A DNA stretch of 64,000 bases from Cytobacillus oceanisediminis (GCF_003182355.1 NZ_QGTW01000015.1:62001-126000), one strand, 5' to 3'. Counted from the first letter of the stretch, positions 1 to 7,132 are shown. The notes: generated by a model from the sequence alone, not told the origin. Numbers and translations are program-made.

Positions 1-201
1 TTAAATAGAGTCAGCCTCGGTGTGTTTGACTTTAATAGAGGGGCAATAAAAGTCTACGAGAAAGCAGGCTTCCAAAAAGAAGGACTTCTCAGGCAAACAA
101 ATAAGGTGAAGGATGAATATTGGAACCTGATTGAAATGAGCATCCTCCGTTCTGAATGGCATGAGCAGAACGGGCCCGGCAAGATTCAATCAAACGTTTG
201 A
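1..201 (+). CDS. GNAT-family N-acetyltransferase, C-terminal part
   Basis: The first 66 codons, in frame from base 1, are the tail of a gene that begins before the window. The stretch reading LGVFDFNRGAIKVYEKAGF is the typical last part of a GNAT fold (beta-strand, acetyl-CoA-contacting helix with the N-x-x-A-x-x-x-Y-x-K-x-G-F pattern), as in RimJ/RimL or SpeG-like acetyltransferases that use acetyl-CoA to acetylate an amine. The substrate cannot be told from this part. The stop codon (199-201) lies inside a perfect palindrome at 185-206, and a hairpin follows at once. The family is clear; the exact activity is not. Confidence 0.85.
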   Translation, partial: LNRVSLGVFDFNRGAIKVYEKAGFQKEGLLRQTNKVKDEYWNLIEMSILRSEWHEQNGPGKIQSNV

Positions 202-206
202 TTGAA
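185..206. repeat. 22-bp perfect palindrome, copy 1 of 4
   Basis: TTCAATCAAAC followed directly by its reverse complement. It overlaps the stop codon of the acetyltransferase gene. Other copies are at 10060-10081 (one centre mismatch), 48194-48217 and 60186-60213. It could be an operator, a protein-binding chromosomal mark or a terminator stem unit. Confidence 0.85.
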
Positions 207-208
207 AA

Positions 209-241
209 AAGAGCTCTGCCAGCTGAATGGCAGAGCTCCTT
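209..241 (-). terminator. Bidirectional Rho-independent terminator
   Basis: The hairpin has ten paired bases (GAGCTCTGCC and its complement). On the minus strand it ends in a run of T, so it best serves the small gene at 247-405; on the plus strand it may also stop the acetyltransferase transcript. Confidence 0.75.
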
Positions 242-246
242 AAAAT

Positions 247-405
247 CTATTTATCATTTTTATCGTCAGATTCCTTGGAATCCTGTTTGTGTTCTGCTTT
301 ATATGCCTCTTTAAACTCACTGCTATAGTTCACTTCCTGTGTCTCGCTTAAACCATTGCTTTGTTCAGTATTGAAGCCTTTATACGGTACATTTTTGTCC
401 TTCAT
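247..405 (-). CDS. Small hydrophilic protein, 52 aa
   Basis: The reading frame starts at ATG 405 behind a good ribosome site (GAAAGGAG, 7 bases upstream) and ends just before a terminator, so it looks like a real single gene. The product is very hydrophilic and acidic at the end (SDDKNDK), has no membrane segment or cysteine, and starts MKDKNVPYKGFNTEQS. I do not recognise the family. A sigma-B-like promoter (GTTTTT, 13 bases, GGGTAA) can be read at 441-465, which would make it a general-stress protein, but this is tentative. Confidence 0.65.
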   Translation of the reverse strand: MKDKNVPYKGFNTEQSNGLSETQEVNYSSEFKEAYKAEHKQDSKESDDKNDK

Positions 406-440
406 ATAAATTCTCCTTTCTGATGGTGTCTATTTTTTGT

Positions 441-465
441 TTACCCTGTTCAGAAGGGAAAAAAC
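441..465 (-). promoter_or_regulatory. Possible sigma-B-type promoter
   Basis: On the minus strand GTTTTT is followed after 13 bases by GGGTAA, close to the sigma-B form GTTTAA-N13-15-GGGTAT, and lies 36 bases before the ATG of the 52-aa gene. Only a motif match. Confidence 0.3.
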
Positions 466-506
466 ATATGCTATTTGCCGTACCAGAATGCCATTTTTCT
501 TTCCCA

Positions 507-541
507 ATAAAACAAGGCAGAGAGGTCTCGGCCTTGCCTTT
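507..541 (-). terminator. Terminator of the terC operon
   Basis: The minus strand has a CAAGGC / GCCTTG stem followed by TTTTATT directly after the terC stop codon. Confidence 0.65.
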
Positions 542-543
542 TA

Positions 544-1326
544 TTAGCTTGCTTTTTCCTCCATCGGCATTTCCTTTTTTTCCTTGGATAAAAACCAGCC
601 GCCTAGCGCAATTAGGATTAGGACCACGTAAAAAGTGATTTTCCATTCAGGCGATTTGGCGAAGCCTTCGGGAAGGATTGCCAATGCAGGATGGGACATA
701 GTGTAGACAGCCAATTTGACGCCAACCCATCCGACAATCCCAAAAGCAGCAATCTCGAGGCCAGGTCTCTTATGCAGCAGATCCACAAAGAAGTTAGCCG
801 CAAAACGCATAATGATTAATCCGATCATTCCGCCGGCAAAGATCACCAAGAACTTTCCGCTATCTAGTCCGCCTATGTGCCCTAGACCTGTATCCGGGAG
901 AGCCACAGCCAGCGCAACGGCTGCAAGAATGGAGTCAACTGCAAATGCAATATCCGCAAGTTCCACCTTAAAAACAGTCATCCAAAATCCGGTTTTCTTT
1001 TTATCCTTTTTAATTCCTGCTTCTTCCTCGCCCTTCTTGACGAGTGTTTTTCTAAAGATATGGTTAATGGCGATGAACAGAAGGTAAAGCGCACCGATTG
1101 CCTGCACCTGCCATACATCTACAAGGAACGATATGGCAAAGAGGGATCCAAAACGGAAAATAAACGCTCCAGCCAATCCGTAAAATAATGCTTTCTTCCT
1201 CTGCTCTTCCGGAAGATGCTTCACCATAATCGCTAAAACGAGCGCATTATCGGCAGCCAAAAGACCTTCCAAAGCGATCAGCAGCAACAATACCCAGCCA
1301 TACTCCAATAAAAGCGATAATTCCAC
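544..1326 (-). CDS. TerC/Alx-family integral membrane protein, putative Mn2+ exporter
   Basis: The 260-aa product has about seven hydrophobic segments and the family hallmarks: an acidic motif in the first segment (LEGLLAADNALVLA) and a second in the middle (VELADIAFAVDSILAAVALA). These conserved Asp/Glu residues within membrane helices are the proposed metal sites. B. subtilis YkoY and E. coli Alx are relatives; members export Mn2+ or help metallate secreted enzymes. The start is GTG 1326 behind GGGAGGG. It follows an FbpB-like small gene by 13 bases, and both lie downstream of a yybP-ykoY riboswitch, which fits a manganese role well. A terminator follows immediately. Confidence 0.9.
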   Translation of the reverse strand: MELSLLLEYGWVLLLLIALEGLLAADNALVLAIMVKHLPEEQRKKALFYGLAGAFIFRFGSLFAISFLVDVWQVQAIGALYLLFIAINHIFRKTLVKKGEEEAGIKKDKKKTGFWMTVFKVELADIAFAVDSILAAVALAVALPDTGLGHIGGLDSGKFLVIFAGGMIGLIIMRFAANFFVDLLHKRPGLEIAAFGIVGWVGVKLAVYTMSHPALAILPEGFAKSPEWKITFYVVLILIALGGWFLSKEKKEMPMEEKAS

Positions 1327-1339
1327 CTAAAACCCTCCC

Positions 1340-1465
1340 TTATTTTACCTTTGTATATTTTTCATCAACACGTTTTTCAATCTTCGCAAGTTCTTCCCGA
1401 TCCTTAAGGAGCTCTTCTTTGTTTTTTTTAATCAGTTCTGTAAACGAAATCTTTGGCTTCTTCAT
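1340..1465 (-). CDS. FbpB-like small basic protein, 41 aa
   Basis: The ATG at 1465 has GGAGA seven to eight bases upstream. The sequence MKKPKISFTELIKKNKEEL followed by a Lys/Glu-rich helix (KDREELAKIEKRVDEK) is the pattern of the Fur-regulated basic protein B (FbpB) family. In B. subtilis FbpB is a proposed RNA-chaperone-like partner of the iron-sparing small RNA FsrA. Here the gene sits between a manganese riboswitch and terC, so it is probably made when Mn2+ is high rather than when iron is low. A second member is at 5960-6085. The family match is good; the function in this setting is inferred. Confidence 0.75.
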   Translation of the reverse strand: MKKPKISFTELIKKNKEELLKDREELAKIEKRVDEKYTKVK

Positions 1466-1576
1466 CTTTCAGGTCTCCTTTCCTTCAATCTTTAAGTATG
1501 GATAGCTTCGCACTGTTTCCTTGCAAGTTATGTCATTTGAAGGTTTTTTCATTTGCCAAGTTTTATATAAGGCAAT

Positions 1577-1612
1577 AAAAAAAACCTTTACCAGCAAGCG
1601 GTAAAGGTTTTT
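1577..1612 (-). terminator. Second hairpin of the riboswitch tandem terminator
   Basis: On the minus strand AACCTTTACC pairs with GGTAAAGGTT and is followed by a long T run. It lies downstream of a similar first hairpin at 1616-1654. Confidence 0.75.
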
Positions 1613-1615
1613 TTA

Positions 1616-1654
1616 AAAACAAAAAGACCTTTACCCGAAACAGGCAAAGGTCTT
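1616..1654 (-). terminator. Expression-platform terminator of the Mn riboswitch
   Basis: Minus strand: AAGACCTTTGCC, short loop, GGGTAAAGGTCTT, then TTTTTG. Its 5' arm overlaps the last aptamer strand, so aptamer and terminator should be mutually exclusive. Confidence 0.8.
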
Positions 1655-1740
1655 GCTAACAACGGTAAGGTTGCCAACAAAGCCGGGAGCTCTTAACTCC
1701 GAAATGACGACTCTGCTGTAAAAGCTACTCCCCTTTAGGA
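1640..1740 (-). ncRNA. yybP-ykoY manganese riboswitch
   Basis: On the minus strand the conserved blocks of this RNA family appear in order: AAAGGGGAGTAGC at the 5' end, CAGAGTCGTCATT, CCGGCTTTGTTGGCAACC, and GCAAGACCTTTGCC at the 3' end. Two tandem terminators follow. The family senses Mn2+ and turns on Mn export genes; here it precedes the FbpB-like gene and terC. No aligner was run, but the block matches are close. Confidence 0.92.
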
Positions 1741-1796
1741 GAAACTATTCAACTATTTAAAACAATCATAATACATCTCACTTAAGCTGTCAATCC

Positions 1797-2792
1797 TTAT
1801 GCAAATCGGTAATAAATTAAAATGAACGTTGCAAGTACAAAAATAAAGTTAAGGAATACAAACACAAATTGATCAGTTTTTGTTTTGTGCAGCTTAATCG
1901 GCGGGTTGTAGAATGACACTCCTTCAATAATAAAGATAATCAGGACAATATGAATCATGAAATGGCCGATGACCTCTGTCATTCCAAATAGCATTGTCGT
2001 TGTGATAAAAATAATCGTCACAACAAAGCCAATTACCCTGTTCAGAATTCCCATAACCAATAAATAACCAACAACAAACTCAATAAACGCTGCCATTACC
2101 ACAAACGCAGCCGGTGCAAAACCAAATGTTGGTACTCCGTGATTGGCAACGATATCAAGCGACATGCTTGGATAAACCCATTTTTCCACAGCCACCCAGC
2201 AAAGGGACAATCCTGTTCCTAAATAAAGAAATGGAAAACCTGCCTTCTCGAGCTTTGTGCTGCCGACCAATAGTACCCCGATAATCGCAACATAATAGCC
2301 ATAATCAAGCATGTGGAAAATGCCATTATAGAGGGTTACGTAAACGAATAATCCCAATAATATAACTGCCGAGATCTTCGTAGAGATATGATACGGAATC
2401 AGCAAGAATCCAATCGCAGCCCAGGTTAGAATTATAGGCAGTGTGTTGCTTAGCTGAAATTCCGGCGCAAACAGCGTTCCATTAGCCACCTGGATCATTA
2501 AAGCAACTGCGGTTCCGTACTTCAGGATATATCTGCTGTATTTGCGGAAACCTGAGAGCCAGTCATCAAGCTTTTTGATCTTTGCCCAATTTGTTGTTTT
2601 CGGAATCACTATAGTAAGCAGCGCCAGCACAATCGCAGCAGTTAACGCCAATCCCATAAACAATGGCGATAATATATTTTCAATGGTTTCCTTATGAGGA
2701 ACCACATTTGTGAACCATTTTACATGAGCGCTCGTAAAAAAAGGTGTCATTACAAGCCCTGTTATTAAAAGAAGCTGGAATCGTTTTTTCAT
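1797..2792 (-). CDS. DoxX-like multi-pass membrane protein
   Basis: The 331-aa product starts with a signal-like segment ending TSAHVKWF and then has about eight or nine hydrophobic helices. The overall layout and the AAFIEFVVGYLLVMGILNRV region resemble DoxX/SURF4-type membrane proteins, a broad group linked to quinone or redox functions, but I cannot name a close relative. ATG 2792 follows AAGGAGG by 11 bases. A perfect Fnr/CRP-type palindrome (TGTGA-N6-TCACA) lies about 110 bases upstream, so oxygen-dependent control is plausible. It ends about 55 bases from the manganese riboswitch of the next minus-strand operon. Confidence 0.6.
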   Translation of the reverse strand: MKKRFQLLLITGLVMTPFFTSAHVKWFTNVVPHKETIENILSPLFMGLALTAAIVLALLTIVIPKTTNWAKIKKLDDWLSGFRKYSRYILKYGTAVALMIQVANGTLFAPEFQLSNTLPIILTWAAIGFLLIPYHISTKISAVILLGLFVYVTLYNGIFHMLDYGYYVAIIGVLLVGSTKLEKAGFPFLYLGTGLSLCWVAVEKWVYPSMSLDIVANHGVPTFGFAPAAFVVMAAFIEFVVGYLLVMGILNRVIGFVVTIIFITTTMLFGMTEVIGHFMIHIVLIIFIIEGVSFYNPPIKLHKTKTDQFVFVFLNFIFVLATFILIYYRFA

Positions 2793-2895
2793 GATGTCAT
2801 TGCCTCCTTAATGGCATTAATTTAATAAACAATATAAGTACAGTATTAATATATAATACTTTTTGAAGTTGGAGAGCTTTTAAAAGTGAACACTA

Positions 2896-2911
2896 TGTGA
2901 AACTTTTCACA
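2896..2911. promoter_or_regulatory. Fnr/CRP-type palindrome
   Basis: TGTGAAACTTTTCACA matches TGTGA-N6-TCACA exactly, the site of Fnr in Bacillus. It lies upstream of an AT-rich segment (TATTAT) that could be the promoter of the DoxX-like gene. Confidence 0.6.
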
Positions 2912-2988
2912 TTCCTTCTATTATAAGATATACGAGCCATCTTCTACTGAAATCGTTGACGTTATGTTTATCTTACCCCTTACTATAC

Positions 2989-3018
2989 AAAAAAACAGGC
3001 GAATATCTCTCGCCTGCT
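2989..3018 (-). terminator. Terminator of phoD-tatA
   Basis: On the minus strand AGGCGAGAGATATTCGCCT forms a hairpin followed by GTTTTTTTG, just after the tatA stop. Confidence 0.85.
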
Positions 3019-3027
3019 TCAGCCTTA

Positions 3028-3234
3028 CTATTTTTCTTTTTTCACAGCCGCCAAAACCGGCTTTTTCTCTTCGCTCTTCTCTTCGTCTCCCACTAAATCT
3101 TTTGCTGCGCTTTTGAACTCTGTTAACGTCCGGCCAAATGCCCGGCCGATTTCAGGCAGCTTGGATGGCCCAAAAATAATCAATGCAATTACAAGAACAA
3201 GAATTAAACCTGGTATTCCGATATTGGATATCAT
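3028..3234 (-). CDS. tatA: Twin-arginine translocase subunit TatA
   Basis: The 68-aa product has one N-terminal membrane helix, the hinge FGPSKLPEIGRAFGRTLTEF, an amphipathic helix and a charged Lys/Glu-rich tail: the complete TatA design. TatA oligomers form the protein-conducting element that moves folded proteins with RR signal peptides across the membrane. It follows phoD by 17 bases, like tatAd after phoD in B. subtilis, and should serve PhoD export. Unlike B. subtilis, no tatC follows: a terminator comes directly after. The partner TatC must be encoded elsewhere. Confidence 0.95.
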   Translation of the reverse strand: MISNIGIPGLILVLVIALIIFGPSKLPEIGRAFGRTLTEFKSAAKDLVGDEEKSEEKKPVLAAVKKEK

Positions 3235-3251
3235 CTGCTCACCCCGCTTTT

Positions 3252-5006
3252 TTAGTTCAAGACCTTTTTGCGCTTTTTCTCAAGCTGCTTCTCATGTGCA
3301 CGGGCGTGGGCGCGGTGGCGGTCTTCCTCCACCTCGGCAGTCATTTTCACACCCTGAGGGACAGCTGAAGTTGATACTTGCTTCAAGCCTTCCTGATCTT
3401 TTTCAAAAACAAAGGAAGCTCTTGTTGAGATATCTGCTCCTGGCTCTGTTACATAGGGAAGCACCCGGTAATCGGCACGCCACTGATCCGGCGTTACCTG
3501 GCAGCGGACATAGCCTCTGTAGTTGTTAAAAAATTTAATATGCGGATTTTCTGCAAGCGTACGTTCCGTATCAGCTCTAACATCGGAGCCGTTTCCGCCT
3601 GAGGTAATCGAAGTTCCGACAAACTCGGCTCCGATCAGTTTGGAATTCTGGTCATTATAATCAGTAAGAAGATTGGAAGCCCAGCTCGCATGAACGTCAC
3701 CAGTCAGTACAATCAGATTTTCCATATTATTTGCGGCAGCAAAATCCGTCAGGCGCTGGCGGGCAGCCGGGTAGCCGTCCCAGGCATCCATGCTGAATCT
3801 AGGAGATGTACTTGTCCCAAAATTCCGCTGCGCAAAAAACACCTGCTGAGCCAGTACGTTCCAATGGGTGCTGGAGCTGGCAAGTTTGCTTTCAACCCAC
3901 TGTTCCTGTTCTTTTCCAAGAAGAGTACGGTTCGGATCCAGCGACTCAGGAGTATGCGGTTTGCTGCCATCGCCGTTCGCCTGATCATCGCGATACTGAC
4001 GGGAATCAAGCACAAGGAATGAGGCAAGCTTGCCAAAGCTAAATTCCCTGTACAGCTGCATGCCCTCACCATGAGGCATGGAAGATAAACGGAGCGGCAT
4101 ATGCTCATAGTATGCCTGGTACGCAGCAGCACGGCGTTTGATAAACTCTTCTGCAGATTGGCCTTTCTCCGGAATCCCTGCTGCATAGTTGTTTTCAACT
4201 TCATGGTCATCCCACGTAACAACCCATGGGAAAGCAGCATGGGCTTCTTTAAGGTGGGTGTCCGACCTGTACTGTGCATGGCGATTCCGGTAATCTTCCA
4301 GGGTGACAATTTCCGGGCCGCTGTGATGGCGGACGTTCCCTGTTGGTGAGATATATTCGTTTGGTCCGTATTCATATATGTAATCGCCCAGGTGGATAAC
4401 CAAATCCAAATTTTCCTTAGCCATATGCTGGTATGCTGTAAAAAATCCATGTTCATATTGCTGGCAGGAGGCAAAAGCAAACGACATGCTTGCCACATCA
4501 GCACCAGCAGAAGGAAGAGTTTTCGTTTTGCCGATTGGGCTTATCTCATTTCCTGTTTTAAAACGATAATAATAAATAGTATTTGGCTTTAAGCCATCTG
4601 CTTCTACATGCACGGAGTGGGCTAAGTCTGGTACGGCAATTTCTGTTCCTCGCTTAACAATATTACGGAAATGCTCATCTTCAGCAAGCTCCCAACTAAC
4701 TGGAACAGCGTGATTAGGCATTCCTCCTCCATTAAGCAGGTCCGGCGCAAGCCTTGTCCATAAAACCACACTGTCTGAAAGAGGATCTCCTGAAGCAACG
4801 CCTAGTGTGAAAGGATACTTGCTGAATTTAGGGGCCGCGTCAACATTCAGATTCCCTACTCCCAGCGACTGTGCCATCGTCAGGGCAAGCGAAAATCCTG
4901 CAATTTTGCCTGCTCCCGAAAGAAAGCTGCGGCGGTCAATATCCTTCTTCAAGCTTTCCTCATTAAATTTCCTGATTAACTCATCAATCGATCTTTCATT
5001 TCTCAT
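3252..5006 (-). CDS. phoD: Alkaline phosphatase/phosphodiesterase PhoD, Tat-exported
   Basis: The 584-aa product begins with a basic stretch and a Tat signal (DRRSFLSGAGKIAGFSLALT), then the PhoD N-terminal domain (KYPFTLGVASGDPLSDSVVLWTRLAP) and the metallophosphoesterase core with FASCQQYEHGFFTAY, HLGDYIYEYG, WDDHEVENNY and LTGDVHASW, which carry the metal ligands. PhoD releases phosphate from phosphodiesters such as teichoic acids outside the cell. I chose ATG 5006 because AGAGGTG sits just upstream; an upstream TTG would lie before this site. PhoP-box-like hexamers and TATAAT are upstream (5043-5084). It is co-transcribed with tatA. Confidence 0.95.
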   Translation of the reverse strand: MRNERSIDELIRKFNEESLKKDIDRRSFLSGAGKIAGFSLALTMAQSLGVGNLNVDAAPKFSKYPFTLGVASGDPLSDSVVLWTRLAPDLLNGGGMPNHAVPVSWELAEDEHFRNIVKRGTEIAVPDLAHSVHVEADGLKPNTIYYYRFKTGNEISPIGKTKTLPSAGADVASMSFAFASCQQYEHGFFTAYQHMAKENLDLVIHLGDYIYEYGPNEYISPTGNVRHHSGPEIVTLEDYRNRHAQYRSDTHLKEAHAAFPWVVTWDDHEVENNYAAGIPEKGQSAEEFIKRRAAAYQAYYEHMPLRLSSMPHGEGMQLYREFSFGKLASFLVLDSRQYRDDQANGDGSKPHTPESLDPNRTLLGKEQEQWVESKLASSSTHWNVLAQQVFFAQRNFGTSTSPRFSMDAWDGYPAARQRLTDFAAANNMENLIVLTGDVHASWASNLLTDYNDQNSKLIGAEFVGTSITSGGNGSDVRADTERTLAENPHIKFFNNYRGYVRCQVTPDQWRADYRVLPYVTEPGADISTRASFVFEKDQEGLKQVSTSAVPQGVKMTAEVEEDRHRAHARAHEKQLEKKRKKVLN

Positions 5007-5042
5007 TTTCTTCACCTCTTTAACCAATCTGGATTCATGTTG

Positions 5043-5084
5043 ATTATAAGAGGCTATTTTTAAAGCAATATGAAGGTATGTAAA
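5043..5084 (-). promoter_or_regulatory. phoD promoter with PhoP-box-like hexamers
   Basis: On the minus strand TTTACA (5079-5084), TTCATA (5069-5074) and TTTAAA (5059-5064) repeat every 10 bases, followed by TATAAT (5043-5048). Direct TT-A-ACA-like hexamers at about 11-base spacing are the PhoP~P pattern of B. subtilis. Confidence 0.55.
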
Positions 5085-5210
5085 GGGGACCAGCTGTATA
5101 CCTGACTATTTTAATAGGTCTTTTGTCAGAAACTGATTTCCTCACTCTCCGTTACTTTTCACTTACTTCCAAATCATCCCAATACACCCGGACCATTGGC
5201 CCCTTCATTC

Positions 5211-5264
5211 TTAACAATTTTTTCATAGAATATTAACGAATATTGTCAGAATCTTTTTGTTTAC
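5211..5264 (+). promoter_or_regulatory. PhoP-box array and promoter of the small operon
   Basis: TTAACA (5211), TTCATA (5222), TTAACG (5233) and TTGTCA (5243) are spaced 11, 11 and 10 bases, the classic PhoP direct-repeat layout. The last hexamer can act as -35, with TAATCT 16 bases downstream as -10. Confidence 0.6.
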
Positions 5265-5318
5265 TAATCTATCAACAGTGGTTATGATAAATACAATCTT
5301 TTAAAAAGGGGTGAGGAG

Positions 5319-5639
5319 TTGAAAAAGTCTAGATTAATGCCGTTTATGCTGCTGTCCATTTTCTTATCCTTCCTCATCACCCAATATCCCGGCGTCCATA
5401 TTAATGGAATCCCTATGGACGAAAGCAAAGCCATAACTGTATCTGAACTGGCGGAGAGCTTTCTTTTAAAAGATGACCCTAAAAAACATGTTTTCACACA
5501 GGTCTCAAAGTCGCTAGCACTCACTAGCCTGGCGATCATCCTGTTCTTATACAGCGCCATGCATATCATCGCCCGCAGGAAAAAGATTTTCTATACACCC
5601 ATTTTCTACGAGGCGAACTACGTGATCTACACTCCTTAA
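5319..5639 (+). CDS. Small membrane protein, 106 aa, putative PhoP target
   Basis: Translation begins at TTG 5319 behind GGGGTGAGGAG. The product has an N-terminal hydrophobic helix (LMPFMLLSIFLSFLI), an extracytoplasmic-looking loop of about 45 residues and a second helix (SLALTSLAIILFLYSAMHII) before a basic end. I do not recognise a family. It is the first gene of a two-gene unit with a 38-aa protein, diverges from phoD-tatA and has PhoP-box-like repeats upstream, so a role under phosphate starvation is likely. Confidence 0.7.
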   Translation: MKKSRLMPFMLLSIFLSFLITQYPGVHINGIPMDESKAITVSELAESFLLKDDPKKHVFTQVSKSLALTSLAIILFLYSAMHIIARRKKIFYTPIFYEANYVIYTP

Positions 5640-5671
5640 TTGTCAAAAAACAATTAAAGGAGGAAAACGAA

Positions 5672-5788
5672 ATGATGTGGATGCGATTCTTAATGATCGG
5701 CCTGTTTTCATTAACAGCTTCCAGCCTGTTTTTTTATCAGGGAACGGAAATTTACCACGCCTTTGTGGAATATTTTAAACAAAAATAA
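5672..5788 (+). CDS. Membrane micropeptide, 38 aa
   Basis: ATG 5672 follows AAAGGAGG. The peptide MMWMRFLMIGLFSLTASSLF is one hydrophobic helix followed by a short polar tail. It lies 32 bases behind the 106-aa membrane protein, separated by a small inverted repeat (TTAATTG and complement, 5638-5659), and ends right before a terminator, so it is very likely translated as the second gene of that operon. No family recognised. Confidence 0.6.
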   Translation: MMWMRFLMIGLFSLTASSLFFYQGTEIYHAFVEYFKQK

Positions 5789-5796
5789 CCTTTTCA

Positions 5797-5827
5797 AGCG
5801 CCCATGGAAATCTCTGGGCGCTTTTTA
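5797..5827 (+). terminator. Terminator of the small membrane-protein operon
   Basis: AGCGCCCA pairs with TGGGCGCT, followed by TTTTT. Confidence 0.85.
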
Positions 5828-5922
5828 GCTGCTCCTTAAACAGGAAAGTGAGTCTTTTTTCCTCTTCAGGATTGGTAACGGTCCCCTCCATTACCACATC
5901 CATTGGCTTATTGAACGTAAAA

Positions 5923-5955
5923 GAACGCCCGGCCTAAAACCCAGGCCGGGCGCTC
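5923..5955 (-). terminator. Terminator of the second FbpB-like gene
   Basis: GCGCCCGGCCT pairs with AGGCCGGGCG; on the minus strand TTCTTTT follows. Confidence 0.8.
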
Positions 5956-5959
5956 TTCC

Positions 5960-6085
5960 TTATTGCGCTTTTGCATATTTGTCGTCAATCTTCTTTTCAA
6001 TTTTCTCAAGCTGACGGCGATCTTTCAAAAGCTCTTCTTTATTTTCTTTTATCATTTCAAGCATTGATAACTTTTTCTTTTTCAT
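5960..6085 (-). CDS. FbpB-like small basic protein, 41 aa (second copy)
   Basis: The ATG at 6085 follows AAGGTGA. The protein (MKKKKLSMLEMIKENKEEL, then KDRRQLEKIEKKIDDKYAK) is exactly as long as the FbpB-like protein at 1340-1465 and clearly related, so the window holds two paralogues 4.5 kb apart. FbpB proteins in B. subtilis are linked to iron-sparing RNA regulation. No Fur box was obvious upstream. It has its own strong terminator and no close operon partner; purU ends upstream of it. Confidence 0.75.
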   Translation of the reverse strand: MKKKKLSMLEMIKENKEELLKDRRQLEKIEKKIDDKYAKAQ

Positions 6086-6171
6086 GTTTACTCACCTTCT
6101 CTCATGATGTTTATAAAACTCTAGGATGCCCTAACTTATTTTTTCGGCAAAATTCGGGTGGTACCAGGTAC

Positions 6172-7038
6172 CTAAAACACGATCGTCTTATTCCCATGCA
6201 CGATGACTCTGTCTTCGACGTGCCATTCCACTGCCTGGGCGAGGACTCGCCTTTCTACGTGGCGGCCGGCGATTTTGAGATCCTGTGCGGTGTGGCGATG
6301 GTTGACGCGCTGCACATCCTGTTCGATGATCGGCCCTTCATCCAAGTCATTCGTTACATAATGGGCCGTAGCCCCAATCAGCTTGACTCCGCGGTTAAAC
6401 GCCCTTGCATAAGGATTGGCTCCCACGAAGGCCGGCAGGAAACTGTGATGGATATTGATAATCTTGTTCGGATACTTGGAAATAAAGCTTGGCGAAAGAA
6501 TTTGCATGTATCTCGCCAGAACAATGAAATCCACTTTCCCATCCAGCAGCTCCACCGCCTTTTGCTCGGCTTCGGCTTTTGTATCAGGCGTAATCGGAAT
6601 ATGATAATAAGGAATCCCGTAGCCCTCCACAACTTCCTTCAAATCAGGGTGATTGCTGATCACCAAAGGAATATCCACCTCAAGCTCCTTTGACTTCCAG
6701 CGCCAGATCAGTTCGAGCAGACAATGGTCCATTTTTGAAACAAAGATCGCCATCCGCTTGCGTTCTCCCTTGCCGCTCAACTTCCACTCCATTGAGTATT
6801 CCTTGGCCATCTCAGGCAAATCCTCTTTCAATTTTGGGAATGACTCATCAAAATCATTCATATCAAATTCAATCCGCATGAAAAAGATGCCTGCCAGCGG
6901 ATCGGTTGTATGCTGGTCAAAATGGACAATATTCGCTTTATGGTCCAATAAGAAATTGGATACCGATGAAATGATGCCCGGCCTTTCAGGACAGGATATC
7001 AGCAATGTCGCCCGGTTTGCATTAATATTTGTATTCAT
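6172..7038 (-). CDS. purU: Formyltetrahydrofolate deformylase
   Basis: The 288-aa product has an N-terminal ACT domain (ATLLISCPERPGIISSVSNFL) and a C-terminal formyltransferase-like hydrolase domain with NIHHSFLPAFVGANPYARAF and the GATAHYVTNDLDEGPIIEQD block, whose His and Asp are catalytic. It hydrolyses 10-formyl-THF to THF and formate, balancing one-carbon units with glycine and methionine supply. I place the start at ATG 7038 because GGAGG lies 8 bases upstream; the open frame extends 15 codons further. A tandem glycine riboswitch with a terminator lies directly upstream, so glycine should control it. Confidence 0.95.
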   Translation of the reverse strand: MNTNINANRATLLISCPERPGIISSVSNFLLDHKANIVHFDQHTTDPLAGIFFMRIEFDMNDFDESFPKLKEDLPEMAKEYSMEWKLSGKGERKRMAIFVSKMDHCLLELIWRWKSKELEVDIPLVISNHPDLKEVVEGYGIPYYHIPITPDTKAEAEQKAVELLDGKVDFIVLARYMQILSPSFISKYPNKIINIHHSFLPAFVGANPYARAFNRGVKLIGATAHYVTNDLDEGPIIEQDVQRVNHRHTAQDLKIAGRHVERRVLAQAVEWHVEDRVIVHGNKTIVF

Positions 7039-7085
7039 ATTGAGTTCCTCCATCCGCATTTCTGGAAACAGGCTGCCAGCCATAT

Positions 7086-7132
7086 AAAAAGGACAGAAAG
7101 GGGCAGCATTTTCCTCCCCCTTCTCTGTCCTT
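7086..7132 (-). terminator. Riboswitch-controlled terminator before purU
   Basis: On the minus strand AAGGACAGA...GGGG pairs with CCCC...TCTGTCCTT and ends in TTTT. Its 5' arm overlaps the end of the second glycine aptamer. Confidence 0.8.
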
